NCBI GenBank assembly: GCA_017648085.1
Contig: JAGCJI010000118.1
Location: 1-38,882, forward strand
DNA length: 38,882 nucleotides
DNA from: Clostridia bacterium
Lineage (GTDB): Bacteria > Bacillota > Clostridia > Oscillospirales > CAG-272
Direction of reading: 5' to 3'
A model generated the notes under the pieces. That model was not told where the DNA came from, did not search any database, and worked only from the letters and a program-made list of their open reading frames with translations. A program made the position numbers and the translations under genes. Positions 10,301-17,529 of this stretch are shown here, in pieces. How positions within the stretch are numbered: position 1 is the stretch's first letter; every line of letters begins with the position of its first letter.

Positions 10301-12774
10301 ACGATCAAGCGGTAGGTTGCCTGAGCGTCGGGGGAAAGCTTGGAGGTATCGATCGGGCAGGACTTAACGTGCGCCTCGACCGCATCAATGTTATTATTAA
10401 ATTTGTTGGAAACGGGTGTAACCTCTGCCGCGAAAACGCCAAGCAATTCAGCTCTAATCTCGTTGAACGCCTGCACCATAGCAAGAGAGGTGGGAGTGTT
10501 TACGATAAATTCTCTTTCAAGGAGGAATGCCGCCTTGATCGATTCAGGGGTAGCATTTTCAGCCGCAAGAGCCGCACGAATGCTTGCAAGCACGTATTCG
10601 TCAGTAATGCTTTTCTTTGCCTCGTTAAACTTAACGATAGCAGCTATAAAGCCCTCTGCACCAATGTCGTAGGGCTTTGCGACGCTCATAAGATGCGCGT
10701 ATGCAATAGCGAGCTTTTCTTTAGACTGTCCTGCCTCTGCTACGACGGCTACAAGCTCGTCAAGCATGCCGATAAGGGCGTTGCCGCTTTCGTAGGTCAT
10801 AGCGGGGCACGCTGCTGACAGGGCTGCCGCGATACCGTCGAAATCAAGAGCCTTGAAGGCTTCAAGTCTTGCGTTGTAAGCCTCTACCGCAGCATTTGAG
10901 TAAGGACAATCGGTGATGAAATTATATATTTTATTAAGGAATATAGCATAATCCTTGGGAGCTGCAGAAAAATCAAGGGATGCAATAAGCGCAGTCATGT
11001 CAGCGCACGCCTTGGTGTATTCCGCGAAAAATTTCGCGTACGCGTCAGCTTCAAGGGATGTAAACTTATCGTTTTCAAGAGTTACGTAATTATAAAGGGT
11101 AGTGAAAGCCGCTATTTTCTCATCAAGCTGATTTGCGGCGTTGAAGGTGGCGATGTATTCACCCACCTGATAATATCTTGAGGTAAGTGCGAGTATTTCG
11201 CCCGCACCCTCACCGTAGTTATCTACAAAGCCGTCACACGCGTTTTCAAATGCCTCTACCGCGCCGGAGGAGAAGGGCGCACGGGCAAGGAAGGCATGCG
11301 CCGCCTTTATAGCCACTATTTTGTCAAGCGTGCCGTCTACGTTAAAGCTTGCAAGCATTACGAGCGTAACATCATCACACACGTCCGCATAAGCAGTCTT
11401 AAATGCCACTACGGAATCAACGTCGGTAACGTCAAGCTTTTCAAGAGAATATCCGTAAATCACGGTGAACGCCGCATATTTTTCAGCCACGCTCTGTGCA
11501 GCCTCGTATGCGCGGAATGCCGCGTCTATGTCATGGAATACGGTGTAGGATTTAAGTGCGTCCGCGCCCTCGGTAACGGTTGCATCAACCTTCGCGTTAT
11601 AGCTGTCTACGATAGCCTTGGAGAGAGGATTAGCATCAAGGAATGCCTTGATAGCGGAAAGTGCCTCAACCTTCGCCGCATCGTCAGCCGCCGCATCTAC
11701 GGTTTTTTCGAAAAGCTCCGCTATAAGACCCTCACAGGAAGCCTGATAGCTTGCGAGGAAGGAAGCGTAGCCGCGCTCCGCCGTGGGAAGAGTAGCCGCG
11801 CTTATGTATCTATACAGCTTTGCCATCTCGTCCATGCGGGAAGCAAGCGTCGTTGCCGCATTATAGTCACCCAACATGTAGTTGAGCGCGGAAACTGTAG
11901 CGCTCGGAGTAGGTGCGACAGCGTCGGGCATTGCGATAGCGGCAAGAGATTTTATCTCGCCGATAAAGCTATTGCGCTCTGCTATGGCAGACTCGTATCT
12001 TGCATTGTACTGTGCTACCGCATATTCGGATACGGGAGCAGCTACAAGATATGCACGAACGGTTCTTATGTTTTCAAATCTTGCGGGCAAATAAGACTCG
12101 CCGTCAATAAAAGCAAGAAGATAATCTACAACCGCATCGCGAAGCACGGAATATCTTGCGGTAAGTGCAGCGTAATCTGCCGCCGTAACGTCGAGCTCGT
12201 TTGCGCAAACGTAAGCAAATACGGCACGGAACTTATCAGCCATCGCCGCACCGGAGACAGCCTCTGCCTCACCTATCAGTGCCGCGAGATCGGAAAGATC
12301 CGATACGGGGAGAGATACGGTAAGCTCCGCAAGCTTCTCTATTCCGAGTGCCTCATTTGCCACGTCGGCGTAGGAGTTGACCATTCTCACTACCTCGCCG
12401 TTGTAAGCCGCAACAAGCTCGTAGCTAACGGGGGTTGCCTTGAGGAAGTCGCGCACGGAGGTGAGTATTGCAAGTCTCTCGCTTGCGACGTTGGTCGCGT
12501 CAAGCGAAGCGGTAAGCTTGCTTATAAGCAGCCCGTAAGCCTTCTGATACCTTACGAGGAAATCGTTATATGAATCAGCGGTGGGATTTATGGGAGTCTT
12601 AATAAGATAGGTATATACGTCGGCGAGTCCCGCCATAAGCACCTCAAGCGAATCCTTTTCGTCAAGGAGCGAAAGCTTAGCTTCGACGTCAGCCTGCTTG
12701 CCTGTGTAAAGGCTGCTCGCGGGAAGCTTGTATGAGAGCTCGGGAACGGTAGTAATGATCTTAACGGTATTCAT
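7384..12774 (-). CDS. Giant helical-repeat protein with internal LamG-like domain, downstream part of split gene
   Basis: The open frame gives 1796 residues from its first ATG, but that ATG has no ribosome site. The same frame continues upstream through nine more codons to a TAG (12804-12802), directly after the 165-residue signal-peptide ORF. It is therefore the body of one gene. Residues 1-1010 are alternating helical hairpins with a period near 115-160 residues. One half-repeat has the motif [FY][LI]xxxPxSxxxVxAYN (near 110, 242, 378, 495, 619 and 756; a weaker copy near 918), the other a YxxFxxxYxxA pattern. Residues about 1045-1260 look like a LamG/concanavalin-like domain, with YDNLRVYNG near its end. 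More helical sequence follows, ending in the short hydrophobic tail SATVLAILKAIFSK, with no LPxTG. Function unknown; an extracellular glycan- or surface-binding scaffold is a guess. Confidence 0.7.
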   Translation of the reverse strand: MNTVKIITTVPELSYKLPASSLYTGKQADVEAKLSLLDEKDSLEVLMAGLADVYTYLIKTPINPTADSYNDFLVRYQKAYGLLISKLTASLDATNVASERLAILTSVRDFLKATPVSYELVAAYNGEVVRMVNSYADVANEALGIEKLAELTVSLPVSDLSDLAALIGEAEAVSGAAMADKFRAVFAYVCANELDVTAADYAALTARYSVLRDAVVDYLLAFIDGESYLPARFENIRTVRAYLVAAPVSEYAVAQYNARYESAIAERNSFIGEIKSLAAIAMPDAVAPTPSATVSALNYMLGDYNAATTLASRMDEMAKLYRYISAATLPTAERGYASFLASYQASCEGLIAELFEKTVDAAADDAAKVEALSAIKAFLDANPLSKAIVDSYNAKVDATVTEGADALKSYTVFHDIDAAFRAYEAAQSVAEKYAAFTVIYGYSLEKLDVTDVDSVVAFKTAYADVCDDVTLVMLASFNVDGTLDKIVAIKAAHAFLARAPFSSGAVEAFENACDGFVDNYGEGAGEILALTSRYYQVGEYIATFNAANQLDEKIAAFTTLYNYVTLENDKFTSLEADAYAKFFAEYTKACADMTALIASLDFSAAPKDYAIFLNKIYNFITDCPYSNAAVEAYNARLEAFKALDFDGIAAALSAACPAMTYESGNALIGMLDELVAVVAEAGQSKEKLAIAYAHLMSVAKPYDIGAEGFIAAIVKFNEAKKSITDEYVLASIRAALAAENATPESIKAAFLLEREFIVNTPTSLAMVQAFNEIRAELLGVFAAEVTPVSNKFNNNIDAVEAHVKSCPIDTSKLSPDAQATYRLIVNNMSALKAAADHVKVEAYGISFDNVSGDKPLITKNVIVDKVNAFMKKSEISETFSYAEITSYLFKAMFNELVSEIDALEGEDRMSAVAELKAFITEHHVPGEMVETFSEKFLQDGEETVTTPKENIAKTEGLFEELCVIINEFYGADTTADAIAKFFAVADYLNAKSISSESLLTSIRENVNRMVRTLEALTQERIAYLDSLVPFEEYSLGYVRQTNAKNGLYSMNYDFTGLGSTEYAHRQISSTNPETLDYIVKDPITGNYYREYYTGSTKNPYIELAMGDNKGSIVFEIDIMSPDVLTFKNLTPQFTDAITGNTGYSDNRTFRFTDNLLYVYPEKKEGATDIAEGDGILVEGVEAIPGEWMHLTVIWDCTNNTKKIYVDYELVSESLIKPLQLNPELEVSLYVNSARWCNNQPGVYTAYDNLRVYNGTHIRIVDKFEKMNDLEKFEYYLEKISDTSETAIGRLRAYNEASTLYGSISNSVPQEQKEEFLGIDYDGIILPSARVEFMQYFHERVDALWDITLNTSTISKARGDLDEFYDYFMQNSRHMDQSNEEFLEIRRELSRFRIAVERVEAVISLVKSLKKLDRATTAASMKRHMQTSMEYYAACAFDEAGNYETAHADATVQNFLKEVNFTGINEYLAYAEARIISQERYESAERIIDCIAFIEKIANVDSTLPFEEYVAALKAEAILNFERTNPYVDVIRELVETEAYDENCEGVDRAIAIFKALDEIFYETYRDGQYAVIEEKLNAYAAASSYIEKYGLWMFVKNYIEENRVDMNSELGRVYSDAIAAYERELEVYRNDYVEVVQANTAAFIATVEKMGSYVTYSELKPLYDEAHDKYYYNMNVDAPETQAAIAKFLEYQKQLEEIELNSRMFIDTVEEFSMSNRTNQIYRVLVTCGKYVDMADEGVEGVSEALAIYNAKLTAYNAKADAVNSDINDATEIACSVRTGSISATVLAILKAIFSK

Positions 12775-12801
12775 TACGTCAATGAGCTTATAGTAGTTAG
12801 C

Positions 12802-13299
12802 CTAGCCGGTGCCGAAGAGCTGATCGAGATATTTCTCTACGATCGCAAAGCTCTTTTCATTGTAAGCCATGATAAAGTCTGCATAGCCCGCCATGTCGGG
12901 TGTGAGGGTTGCAGCGTAATCGTAAGCCACCTTCAAAGCCTTGGTTCTGTCGGTATCAACAGCCGCCTTGTCAACCTCGGCAAGATACAAGTTTCCAAGA
13001 TCAACGCGCTTTCCGTTCAGCTTTGCTACGAACGCATCGTATCCTTCGGAAGCAGGATCGACGGTCTTAAGATACGCCATCGTATCGGCGAGGGCATTTT
13101 CCTTTGCCTTCAGCGCACTAACGAGTATGACGCCACTCTCGTCAACCTGATCCTTGGCGGTATCAAAGGCTGCAAGCTTAATTTCAGCCTTCGCAAGCGT
13201 TCCGTCATAGGTCGTTTCGGCTATTACGATGGTAGTAACCGCACAAACCATTGCGACGAGAACCGCTAGCACCACAAAAAGTTTTTTCAAGTTTTTCAT
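12802..13299 (-). CDS. Signal peptide and first repeats of the giant helical protein (N-terminal fragment)
   Basis: The 165-residue product begins with a clear signal peptide (MKNLKKLFVVLAVLVAMVCA, cleavage expected near VIAET) behind GAGGAG. It then shows two hairpins of the same type as the downstream giant ORF, for example YLKTVDPASEGYDAFV and YAATLTPDMAGYADFI. It ends at TAG (12804-12802), and the next codons in the same frame (GCT AAC TAC TAT AAG CTC ATT GAC GTA ATG) run straight into the 1796-residue frame. TAG is a normal stop elsewhere here (the ComM-type gene and the bile salt hydrolase both end in TAG). The split is best read as a nonsense mutation, assembly error or read-through site in a gene of about 1970 codons spanning 7384-13299. 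Confidence 0.7.
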   Translation of the reverse strand: MKNLKKLFVVLAVLVAMVCAVTTIVIAETTYDGTLAKAEIKLAAFDTAKDQVDESGVILVSALKAKENALADTMAYLKTVDPASEGYDAFVAKLNGKRVDLGNLYLAEVDKAAVDTDRTKALKVAYDYAATLTPDMAGYADFIMAYNEKSFAIVEKYLDQLFGTG

Positions 13300-13342
13300 G
13301 CTATTCTCCTCAAAAGTAGATTAAATAATCTTTTGTTATATA

Positions 13343-13372
13343 ATTATAACACCAAACGCGCGCGCCTTTCAA
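13343..13372 (-). promoter_or_regulatory. Predicted promoter of the large secreted-protein operon
   Basis: On the minus strand TTGAAA (13372-13367), an 18-bp spacer and TATAAT (13348-13343), the latter preceded by TGT (extended -10), lie about 40 nt upstream of the signal-peptide ORF. Confidence 0.75.
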
Positions 13373-13451
13373 TATTTTTTCGTAAGTTTATACATTTTGA
13401 CAGTATTTTTTGCCATATTACACAAAAATAATTTTATTTGCCGCCAATATC

Positions 13452-13486
13452 AAAAGGCAAGGACGCAAAAAATCAGCATCCTTGCC
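13452..13486 (-). terminator. Probable terminator of trpB
   Basis: GGCAAGGA (13456-13463) pairs with TCCTTGCC (13479-13486). On the minus strand the stem is followed by TTTTGATATT. It lies 58 bp past the trpB stop. The T tail is short, so its strength is uncertain. Confidence 0.6.
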
Positions 13487-13544
13487 AAAAAAATTCGTTA
13501 AATTTTACCCGTATCAAGCACGGCGGTCAGCCGTAAGACAGCCC

Positions 13545-14786
13545 TCATCTGTCGGACTTGTCAAAAAATCTCTCACCGCATCCGTACTTTTCATAAACGT
13601 AATCTATGTCCTTATCTCCCCTGCCCGAGAGTGACACGAGTATAGAGCCAAAGCGGTTTTCCCTCGCATATTTCATAGCAAACGCAACGGCATGTGCGCT
13701 CTCGATCGCAGGTATAATGCCCTCGTATCTTGAAAGGTAGAAGAACGCCTCCATCGCCTCCTCGTCGCTTATCGCCTCGTAGCGAACTCTTCCCGAGTCG
13801 CGAAGGTATGCGTGCTCCGGACCGACGCCGGGATAATCAAGTCCGCTTGCGATGGAATACACCGGCATTGCCTCACCCGATTCATCCTGCAAAACGTAGC
13901 TGTCGAAGCCGTGAAGCCTACCCCGTGTGCCGAATTTCATGGTTGCGGCGTGGTCGCCGGGCTTACTTCCCCTGCCGAGCGGCTCAACGCCGTATATCTC
14001 AACCGGGTCGGAAAGGAAAGGCACAAACATACCTATCGAATTAGAGCCGCCGCCGACAGATGCGGCAATAGCGTCGGGGAGCATTCCCGTCATTTCCTTG
14101 AACTGATCGCGCGCCTCAATGCCTATGATCGCCTGGAAATCCCTCACGATCTTCGGAAAGGGATGCGGACCGAGAGCAGAGCCGATACAATATATCGCCC
14201 TGTCGTATTCGTTAAGATATGCCTCAAACGCGGCGTCAACCGCCTCCTTCAGCGTTTTCAGCCCCTTGGTGACGGGTATTACGTTAGCACCGAGCATCTT
14301 CATTCTTATAACGTTGGGATGCTGCTTCGCTATATCGACCTCGCCCATATAAATATCGCATTCAAGGCCGAAATAAGCGGCAGCCGTAGCGAGAGCAACT
14401 CCGTGCTGACCTGCGCCGGTTTCGGCTATCAGCTTTTTCTTGCCCATAAATTTAGCGAGCAATCCCTCGCCCATACAGTGATTGAGCTTGTGCGCGCCGG
14501 TATGGTTCAAATCTTCCCTTTTTAAGTATATCTGGCAGTTGCCGAAAAGGCGCGAAAGCCGCTCACAATGATACACGGGGGTGGGCCTACCCTGAAATTC
14601 CTTCCTGATTCTGCGCAACTCGTTTATAAACTGTGCCGAGTGGCAGATCGCCTCGTACGCCTCGTCCGTTTCGCGAAAGGCGCGGGCAAGCTCCTCGGGC
14701 AGATATGCTCCGCCAAAATCACCGAAGTATCCATCCTTTGTGGGAAATTCCTTTAAATAGTTGTCAAATTCTCTGTATTTATTCAT
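13545..14786 (-). CDS. trpB: Tryptophan synthase beta chain
   Basis: This PLP enzyme makes tryptophan from indole and serine. The 413-residue product is normal length for the TrpB1 class. K100 in NHTGAHKLN is the Schiff-base lysine, AETGAGQHG carries the catalytic glutamate region, and GGGSNSIG binds the cofactor phosphate. No trpA, trpC or other trp gene is nearby, so here it is a stand-alone gene that may salvage free indole, or its alpha partner lies elsewhere. AAGGAG stands 7 nt before the ATG. Part of that site can be paired in an upstream hairpin (14797-14831), and a 12-codon ORF with one Trp codon precedes it, which hints at translational control. Confidence 0.95.
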   Translation of the reverse strand: MNKYREFDNYLKEFPTKDGYFGDFGGAYLPEELARAFRETDEAYEAICHSAQFINELRRIRKEFQGRPTPVYHCERLSRLFGNCQIYLKREDLNHTGAHKLNHCMGEGLLAKFMGKKKLIAETGAGQHGVALATAAAYFGLECDIYMGEVDIAKQHPNVIRMKMLGANVIPVTKGLKTLKEAVDAAFEAYLNEYDRAIYCIGSALGPHPFPKIVRDFQAIIGIEARDQFKEMTGMLPDAIAASVGGGSNSIGMFVPFLSDPVEIYGVEPLGRGSKPGDHAATMKFGTRGRLHGFDSYVLQDESGEAMPVYSIASGLDYPGVGPEHAYLRDSGRVRYEAISDEEAMEAFFYLSRYEGIIPAIESAHAVAFAMKYARENRFGSILVSLSGRGDKDIDYVYEKYGCGERFFDKSDR

Positions 14787-14796
14787 TTTCTTGCTC

Positions 14797-14831
14797 CTTT
14801 GCTTTGTTTTTCATCCATCTTAAAAGCAAAG
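14797..14831 (-). promoter_or_regulatory. Hairpin that could mask the trpB ribosome site
   Basis: CTTTGCTTT and AAAGCAAAG (arms 14823-14831 and 14797-14805) form a 9-bp stem with a 17-nt loop in the trpB leader. The 3' arm overlaps the first bases of the AAGGAG site (14799-14794). The 5' arm is the end of the small leader ORF. Function is inferred, not shown. Confidence 0.4.
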
Positions 14832-14858
14832 TCGCCATCGTACGTCAAGTCTAACCAT
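14820..14858 (-). CDS. Possible trpB leader peptide ORF (12 residues, one Trp)
   Basis: GGAGG, a 4-nt spacer and ATG (14858) open a 12-codon frame, MVRLDVRWRLCF, ending in TAA at 14820. Its last codons form one arm of the hairpin that can cover the trpB ribosome site, so translation of the leader could open trpB. There is only one Trp codon, unlike classic Trp leaders with two or more, and chance cannot be excluded. Confidence 0.3.
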   Translation of the reverse strand: MVRLDVRWRLCF

Positions 14859-14875
14859 AAAACCTCCGAAAAGTC

Positions 14876-14894
14876 ACACGGATGGCATCCGTGT
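14876..14894 (-). terminator. Strong hairpin between comM-type gene and trpB, weak terminator
   Basis: ACACGGATG and CATCCGTGT flank a single G, giving an almost perfect palindrome 12 bp from the ComM-type gene stop. On the minus strand it is followed by GACTTTTCGG, a poor T tail. It may be a partial terminator or attenuator. Confidence 0.45.
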
Positions 14895-14905
14895 TAAAAA
14901 ATGCG

Positions 14906-16450
14906 CTATCTTTTCCAATACTTTCTATCAAGCGAACGGTACATAATCGCCTCGGCAACGTGTTCCGGGCGTATTTGCTCCGAGCCATCAAGATCGGCAA
15001 CGGTGCGCGCCACGCGCAGAACTCGGTCGTGACCTCTTGCAGAAAGTCCCAGGCTGTCAAACGCCTGTCTCATAAGCTCGCTTGCCTCATCGGTCGGCTT
15101 GCAGTATCTGTGAAGCATATCTACCGACATTTTAGCGTTAAGCACGCCTTCGGGATCTCCGCCGCGCTTTAGTCTTTCATTACAAAATTCTCTTGCCGCA
15201 TTAACTCTCTCTCGAATTTTAGCCGATGGCTCACCGGGCGCGGATTTGCCCGAGATTTCGTCGTACGACACCGAAGGAAGTTCAATTTCTATATCAATTC
15301 TGTCAAGCAACGGACCGCTCACGCGCTCCAGGTACTTTTTGGTAGCCGCCGCACTGCAGGTGCATTGCTTGTTCGGATCGCCGAAGTAGCCGCACTTACA
15401 CGGATTCATCGCGCAAACCAGCATAAAGGATGCAGGATAGACCACCGTTCCGACGGCGCGGGTTACGGTTACCACCCCATCCTCAAGCGGCTGACGGAGG
15501 GATTCGCTGACCGATTTCGGAAATTCAGGCAGCTCATCAAGGAAAAGAACTCCGTTGTGCGCCATAGAAATCTCACCCGGCTTCGGGCTTGCTCCGCCAC
15601 CCACCATTCCTATTCTGCTGACCGTATGGTGCGGTGCGCGAAAAGGTCGCTCGGTGATAAGATTGCTTTTCAGCGTTCCGGTTACGGAATGTATCTTTGT
15701 GGTCTCTATCGCTTCGGAAAACGCAAGATCCGGCAGGATCGTGGGAAGTCTTTTTGCGAGCATCGATTTACCCGCACCGGGAGGGCCTATCATTAGGATA
15801 TTATGTCCGCCCGCCGCGGCTACCTCAAGCGCGCGCTTGGCCTTATACTGTCCGCGCACCTCGGAAAAATCAAGTGCTCCCACCGCATCTCTGTGTCCAA
15901 AGCACGCTCTGTCGTAGCTTTCGGGAGTGATTCTTTCACTTCCCTTTATGTGATTGACAAGCTCCTTAAAGCTTCTTACACCGTAAACGGTGATCCCATC
16001 CACGACGGCTGCCTCTCCCGCATTATCGAAGGGAACGAAAATTTCCTTTTTACCGGAATCCCTCGCCGAAACTGTCATAGGAAGTACACCGCCTACGGCA
16101 CGCACCTCGCCCGAAAGCGAAAGCTCGCCCACGAGGCACTTATCGGAAAAATCGTAATCGTAAGGAATCACACCGGCACATTGCAAAATAGACGCTAGAA
16201 TAGCAAGGTCGAAGGCCGTGCCCTCTTTTTTAACGTCGGCAGGCGCTAGATTTATCATTATGTCAAGGGCGGGGAATTTGAAGCCGGAGTTTTCGCAGGC
16301 GGATTGCACCCTGCCCTTCGCCTCCTTGACCGCCGCGTCGGGCAGACCAACGAGATCAAAGCGCGGAATTCTGTCCCACGCGCTGCATTCAACCGCCACC
16401 TCAAATCCCTCAATACCGAATATTCCGGAAGAGAAAACTCTTGAAAGCAT
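14906..16450 (-). CDS. comM: YifB/ComM family Mg-chelatase-like AAA+ ATPase
   Basis: Members of this family (ComM, YifB) are hexameric AAA+ helicases; in naturally transformable bacteria ComM drives branch migration during DNA uptake. The 514-residue product has the three expected parts: a Lon-protease-like N-terminal domain (about 20-140), a Mg-chelatase AAA+ core (about 190-400) with Walker A GPPGAGKSM at 222-230 and LFLDELPEF as Walker B, and the C-terminal Mg-chelatase domain. A CXC/C cluster (CKCGYFGDPNKQCTC) sits in the core, as in other family members. The start at 16450 has AAAGGA at a slightly long distance. It ends in TAG. Divergent from tcdA with back-to-back promoters. Confidence 0.9.
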   Translation of the reverse strand: MLSRVFSSGIFGIEGFEVAVECSAWDRIPRFDLVGLPDAAVKEAKGRVQSACENSGFKFPALDIMINLAPADVKKEGTAFDLAILASILQCAGVIPYDYDFSDKCLVGELSLSGEVRAVGGVLPMTVSARDSGKKEIFVPFDNAGEAAVVDGITVYGVRSFKELVNHIKGSERITPESYDRACFGHRDAVGALDFSEVRGQYKAKRALEVAAAGGHNILMIGPPGAGKSMLAKRLPTILPDLAFSEAIETTKIHSVTGTLKSNLITERPFRAPHHTVSRIGMVGGGASPKPGEISMAHNGVLFLDELPEFPKSVSESLRQPLEDGVVTVTRAVGTVVYPASFMLVCAMNPCKCGYFGDPNKQCTCSAAATKKYLERVSGPLLDRIDIEIELPSVSYDEISGKSAPGEPSAKIRERVNAAREFCNERLKRGGDPEGVLNAKMSVDMLHRYCKPTDEASELMRQAFDSLGLSARGHDRVLRVARTVADLDGSEQIRPEHVAEAIMYRSLDRKYWKR

Positions 16451-16497
16451 ATAAAATGAGTCCTTTCAAAAAGCAGTGTCAAAATTATTATACCCAT

Positions 16498-16526
16498 ATT
16501 ATACACCTGCGCGCTTCATAAATCAA
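16498..16526 (-). promoter_or_regulatory. Predicted promoter of the comM-type gene
   Basis: On the minus strand TTGATT (16526-16521), 17 bp and TATAAT (16503-16498). Its -35 is only 8 bp from the -35 of the divergent tcdA promoter. Confidence 0.7.
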
Positions 16527-16534
16527 GAGATTTA

Positions 16535-16563
16535 TTGACTTTTTGTGCTGAATATGCTATTAT
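16535..16563 (+). promoter_or_regulatory. Predicted promoter of tcdA
   Basis: TTGACT, a 17-bp spacer and TATTAT lie about 118 nt upstream of the start codon. The leader between holds two hairpins (GGCGG/CCGCGCC near 16574-16591; TCGGTTT/AAACCGA, 16608-16635). Just before the ATG, TGTAAA/TTTACA (16661-16678) holds the AAAGG ribosome site in its loop. Confidence 0.7.
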
Positions 16564-16680
16564 GGTGTTGTATCGGCGGCAAAACCGCGCCGTATCATCA
16601 AAGCAAATCGGTTTCGCGTTCACACGATAAACCGAAAAACCCGGCATAAAAAGGAAAAAGTGTAAATAAAGGTTTACAAA

Positions 16681-17385
16681 ATGAGTGATTTTTTATCAAG
16701 AAGCGCCCCTATATTGGGCGAAGATGGAATTGAAAAGCTGAAGAGGGCTCGCGTTGCCGTTTTCGGCATCGGCGGCGTCGGCGGACACGCGGCGGAGGCA
16801 CTTTGTCGCGGGGGCGTCGGAAAAATCGACCTTTTTGACGCCGACACGGTATCCGTGTCAAATTTAAACAGGCAGATAGTTGCCCTACGTTCCACTCTCG
16901 GACGCAGCAAGGTGGGGGTTATGAAGGATAGGATACTCGATATAAACCCCGAATGTGAGGTTCGGGCATACGAGGTATTTTATTCGGCGGAAAACGCCGA
17001 CTCCTACGAGCTTTCGGCATACGACTACGTAATAGATGCGATCGACACCGTAAAAAGCAAGCTTCTGTTGATCGCGAGGGCAAAGGCGGTAGGCGTGCGG
17101 ATTATTTCCTCAATGGGTGCGGGCAACAAGCTCGACCCCACCTCCTTCACGATTGCCGATATTTACGACACCTCCGTCTGCCCGCTTGCAAAGGTTATGC
17201 GAAGCGAGCTTCGCCGCATGGGAATTGAAAACTTAAAGGTGGTTTACTCCAAAGAAGCTCCGATAAAAGCCGTCGCGGATTCGGAATTTTCGCGACACGC
17301 CCCCGGCAGTGTCCCTTTTGTACCCTCCGTCGTCGGTCTCATTATGGCGGGCGAAGTAATTAAGGATATAATTTCCGATAATTAA
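16681..17385 (+). CDS. tcdA: tRNA threonylcarbamoyladenosine dehydratase (ThiF/E1-like)
   Basis: TcdA (CsdL) uses ATP to cyclise t6A to ct6A at position 37 of ANN-decoding tRNAs. The 234-residue product has the ThiF/MoeB/E1 Rossmann fold with GIGGVGGHAAEAL at about 29-41, DADTVSVSNLNRQ for nucleotide binding, and the DYVIDAIDTVKSK segment typical of TcdA. The GAGNKLDPTSFTIADIYDTSVCPLAK region also matches this subfamily rather than ThiF or MoeB. There are no thiamin or molybdopterin genes nearby, supporting the tRNA role. Confidence 0.9.
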   Translation: MSDFLSRSAPILGEDGIEKLKRARVAVFGIGGVGGHAAEALCRGGVGKIDLFDADTVSVSNLNRQIVALRSTLGRSKVGVMKDRILDINPECEVRAYEVFYSAENADSYELSAYDYVIDAIDTVKSKLLLIARAKAVGVRIISSMGAGNKLDPTSFTIADIYDTSVCPLAKVMRSELRRMGIENLKVVYSKEAPIKAVADSEFSRHAPGSVPFVPSVVGLIMAGEVIKDIISDN

Positions 17386-17398
17386 ATTAAAAAAGCTG

Positions 17399-17427
17399 TT
17401 GACAAACGGTAATTGATGTATTATAAT
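17399..17427 (+). promoter_or_regulatory. Consensus promoter in front of the antiporter gene
   Basis: TTGACA, exactly 17 bp, TATAAT: a perfect consensus located 13 bp past the tcdA stop. Transcription would begin near 17434, giving a leader of about 95 nt that includes the hairpin at 17460-17486. Confidence 0.8.
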
Positions 17428-17459
17428 ACTTCCGTTAAGAAACCGTTGCCAAAACGACA

Positions 17460-17500
17460 AAAGGCCTTGAAGCGTTCAGGGCCTTTATTTATTTGATTTT
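17460..17500 (+). terminator. Terminator-like hairpin in the antiporter leader (tcdA terminator or attenuator)
   Basis: AAAGGCC/GGCCTTT with an inner TGAA/TTCA stem makes a 12-bp hairpin with a 3-nt loop, followed by a T-rich tract. It could simply end tcdA, but it lies between a perfect promoter and the antiporter gene, so it may also act as an attenuator. No known riboswitch consensus was recognised. Confidence 0.7.
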
Positions 17501-17529
17501 ATACGCAAAACAAGTAGAGAGGACTTTCT

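Noticed and set aside
11296..12573. A 425-codon open frame on the plus strand inside the giant repeat gene
   Set aside because: Antisense shadow of an Ala-rich helical repeat gene; composition is cysteine- and arginine-rich as expected for such a shadow.
12802..12804. Reassigned TAG codon (for example pyrrolysine) in the whole genome
   Set aside because: The comM-type and bile salt hydrolase genes both end in TAG at family-typical lengths, so TAG works as a stop here.
13545..14786. Other PLP lyase instead of trpB
   Set aside because: The NHTGAHK, GAGQHG and GGGSNSIG motifs and full length fit TrpB closely, so an alternative is not needed.
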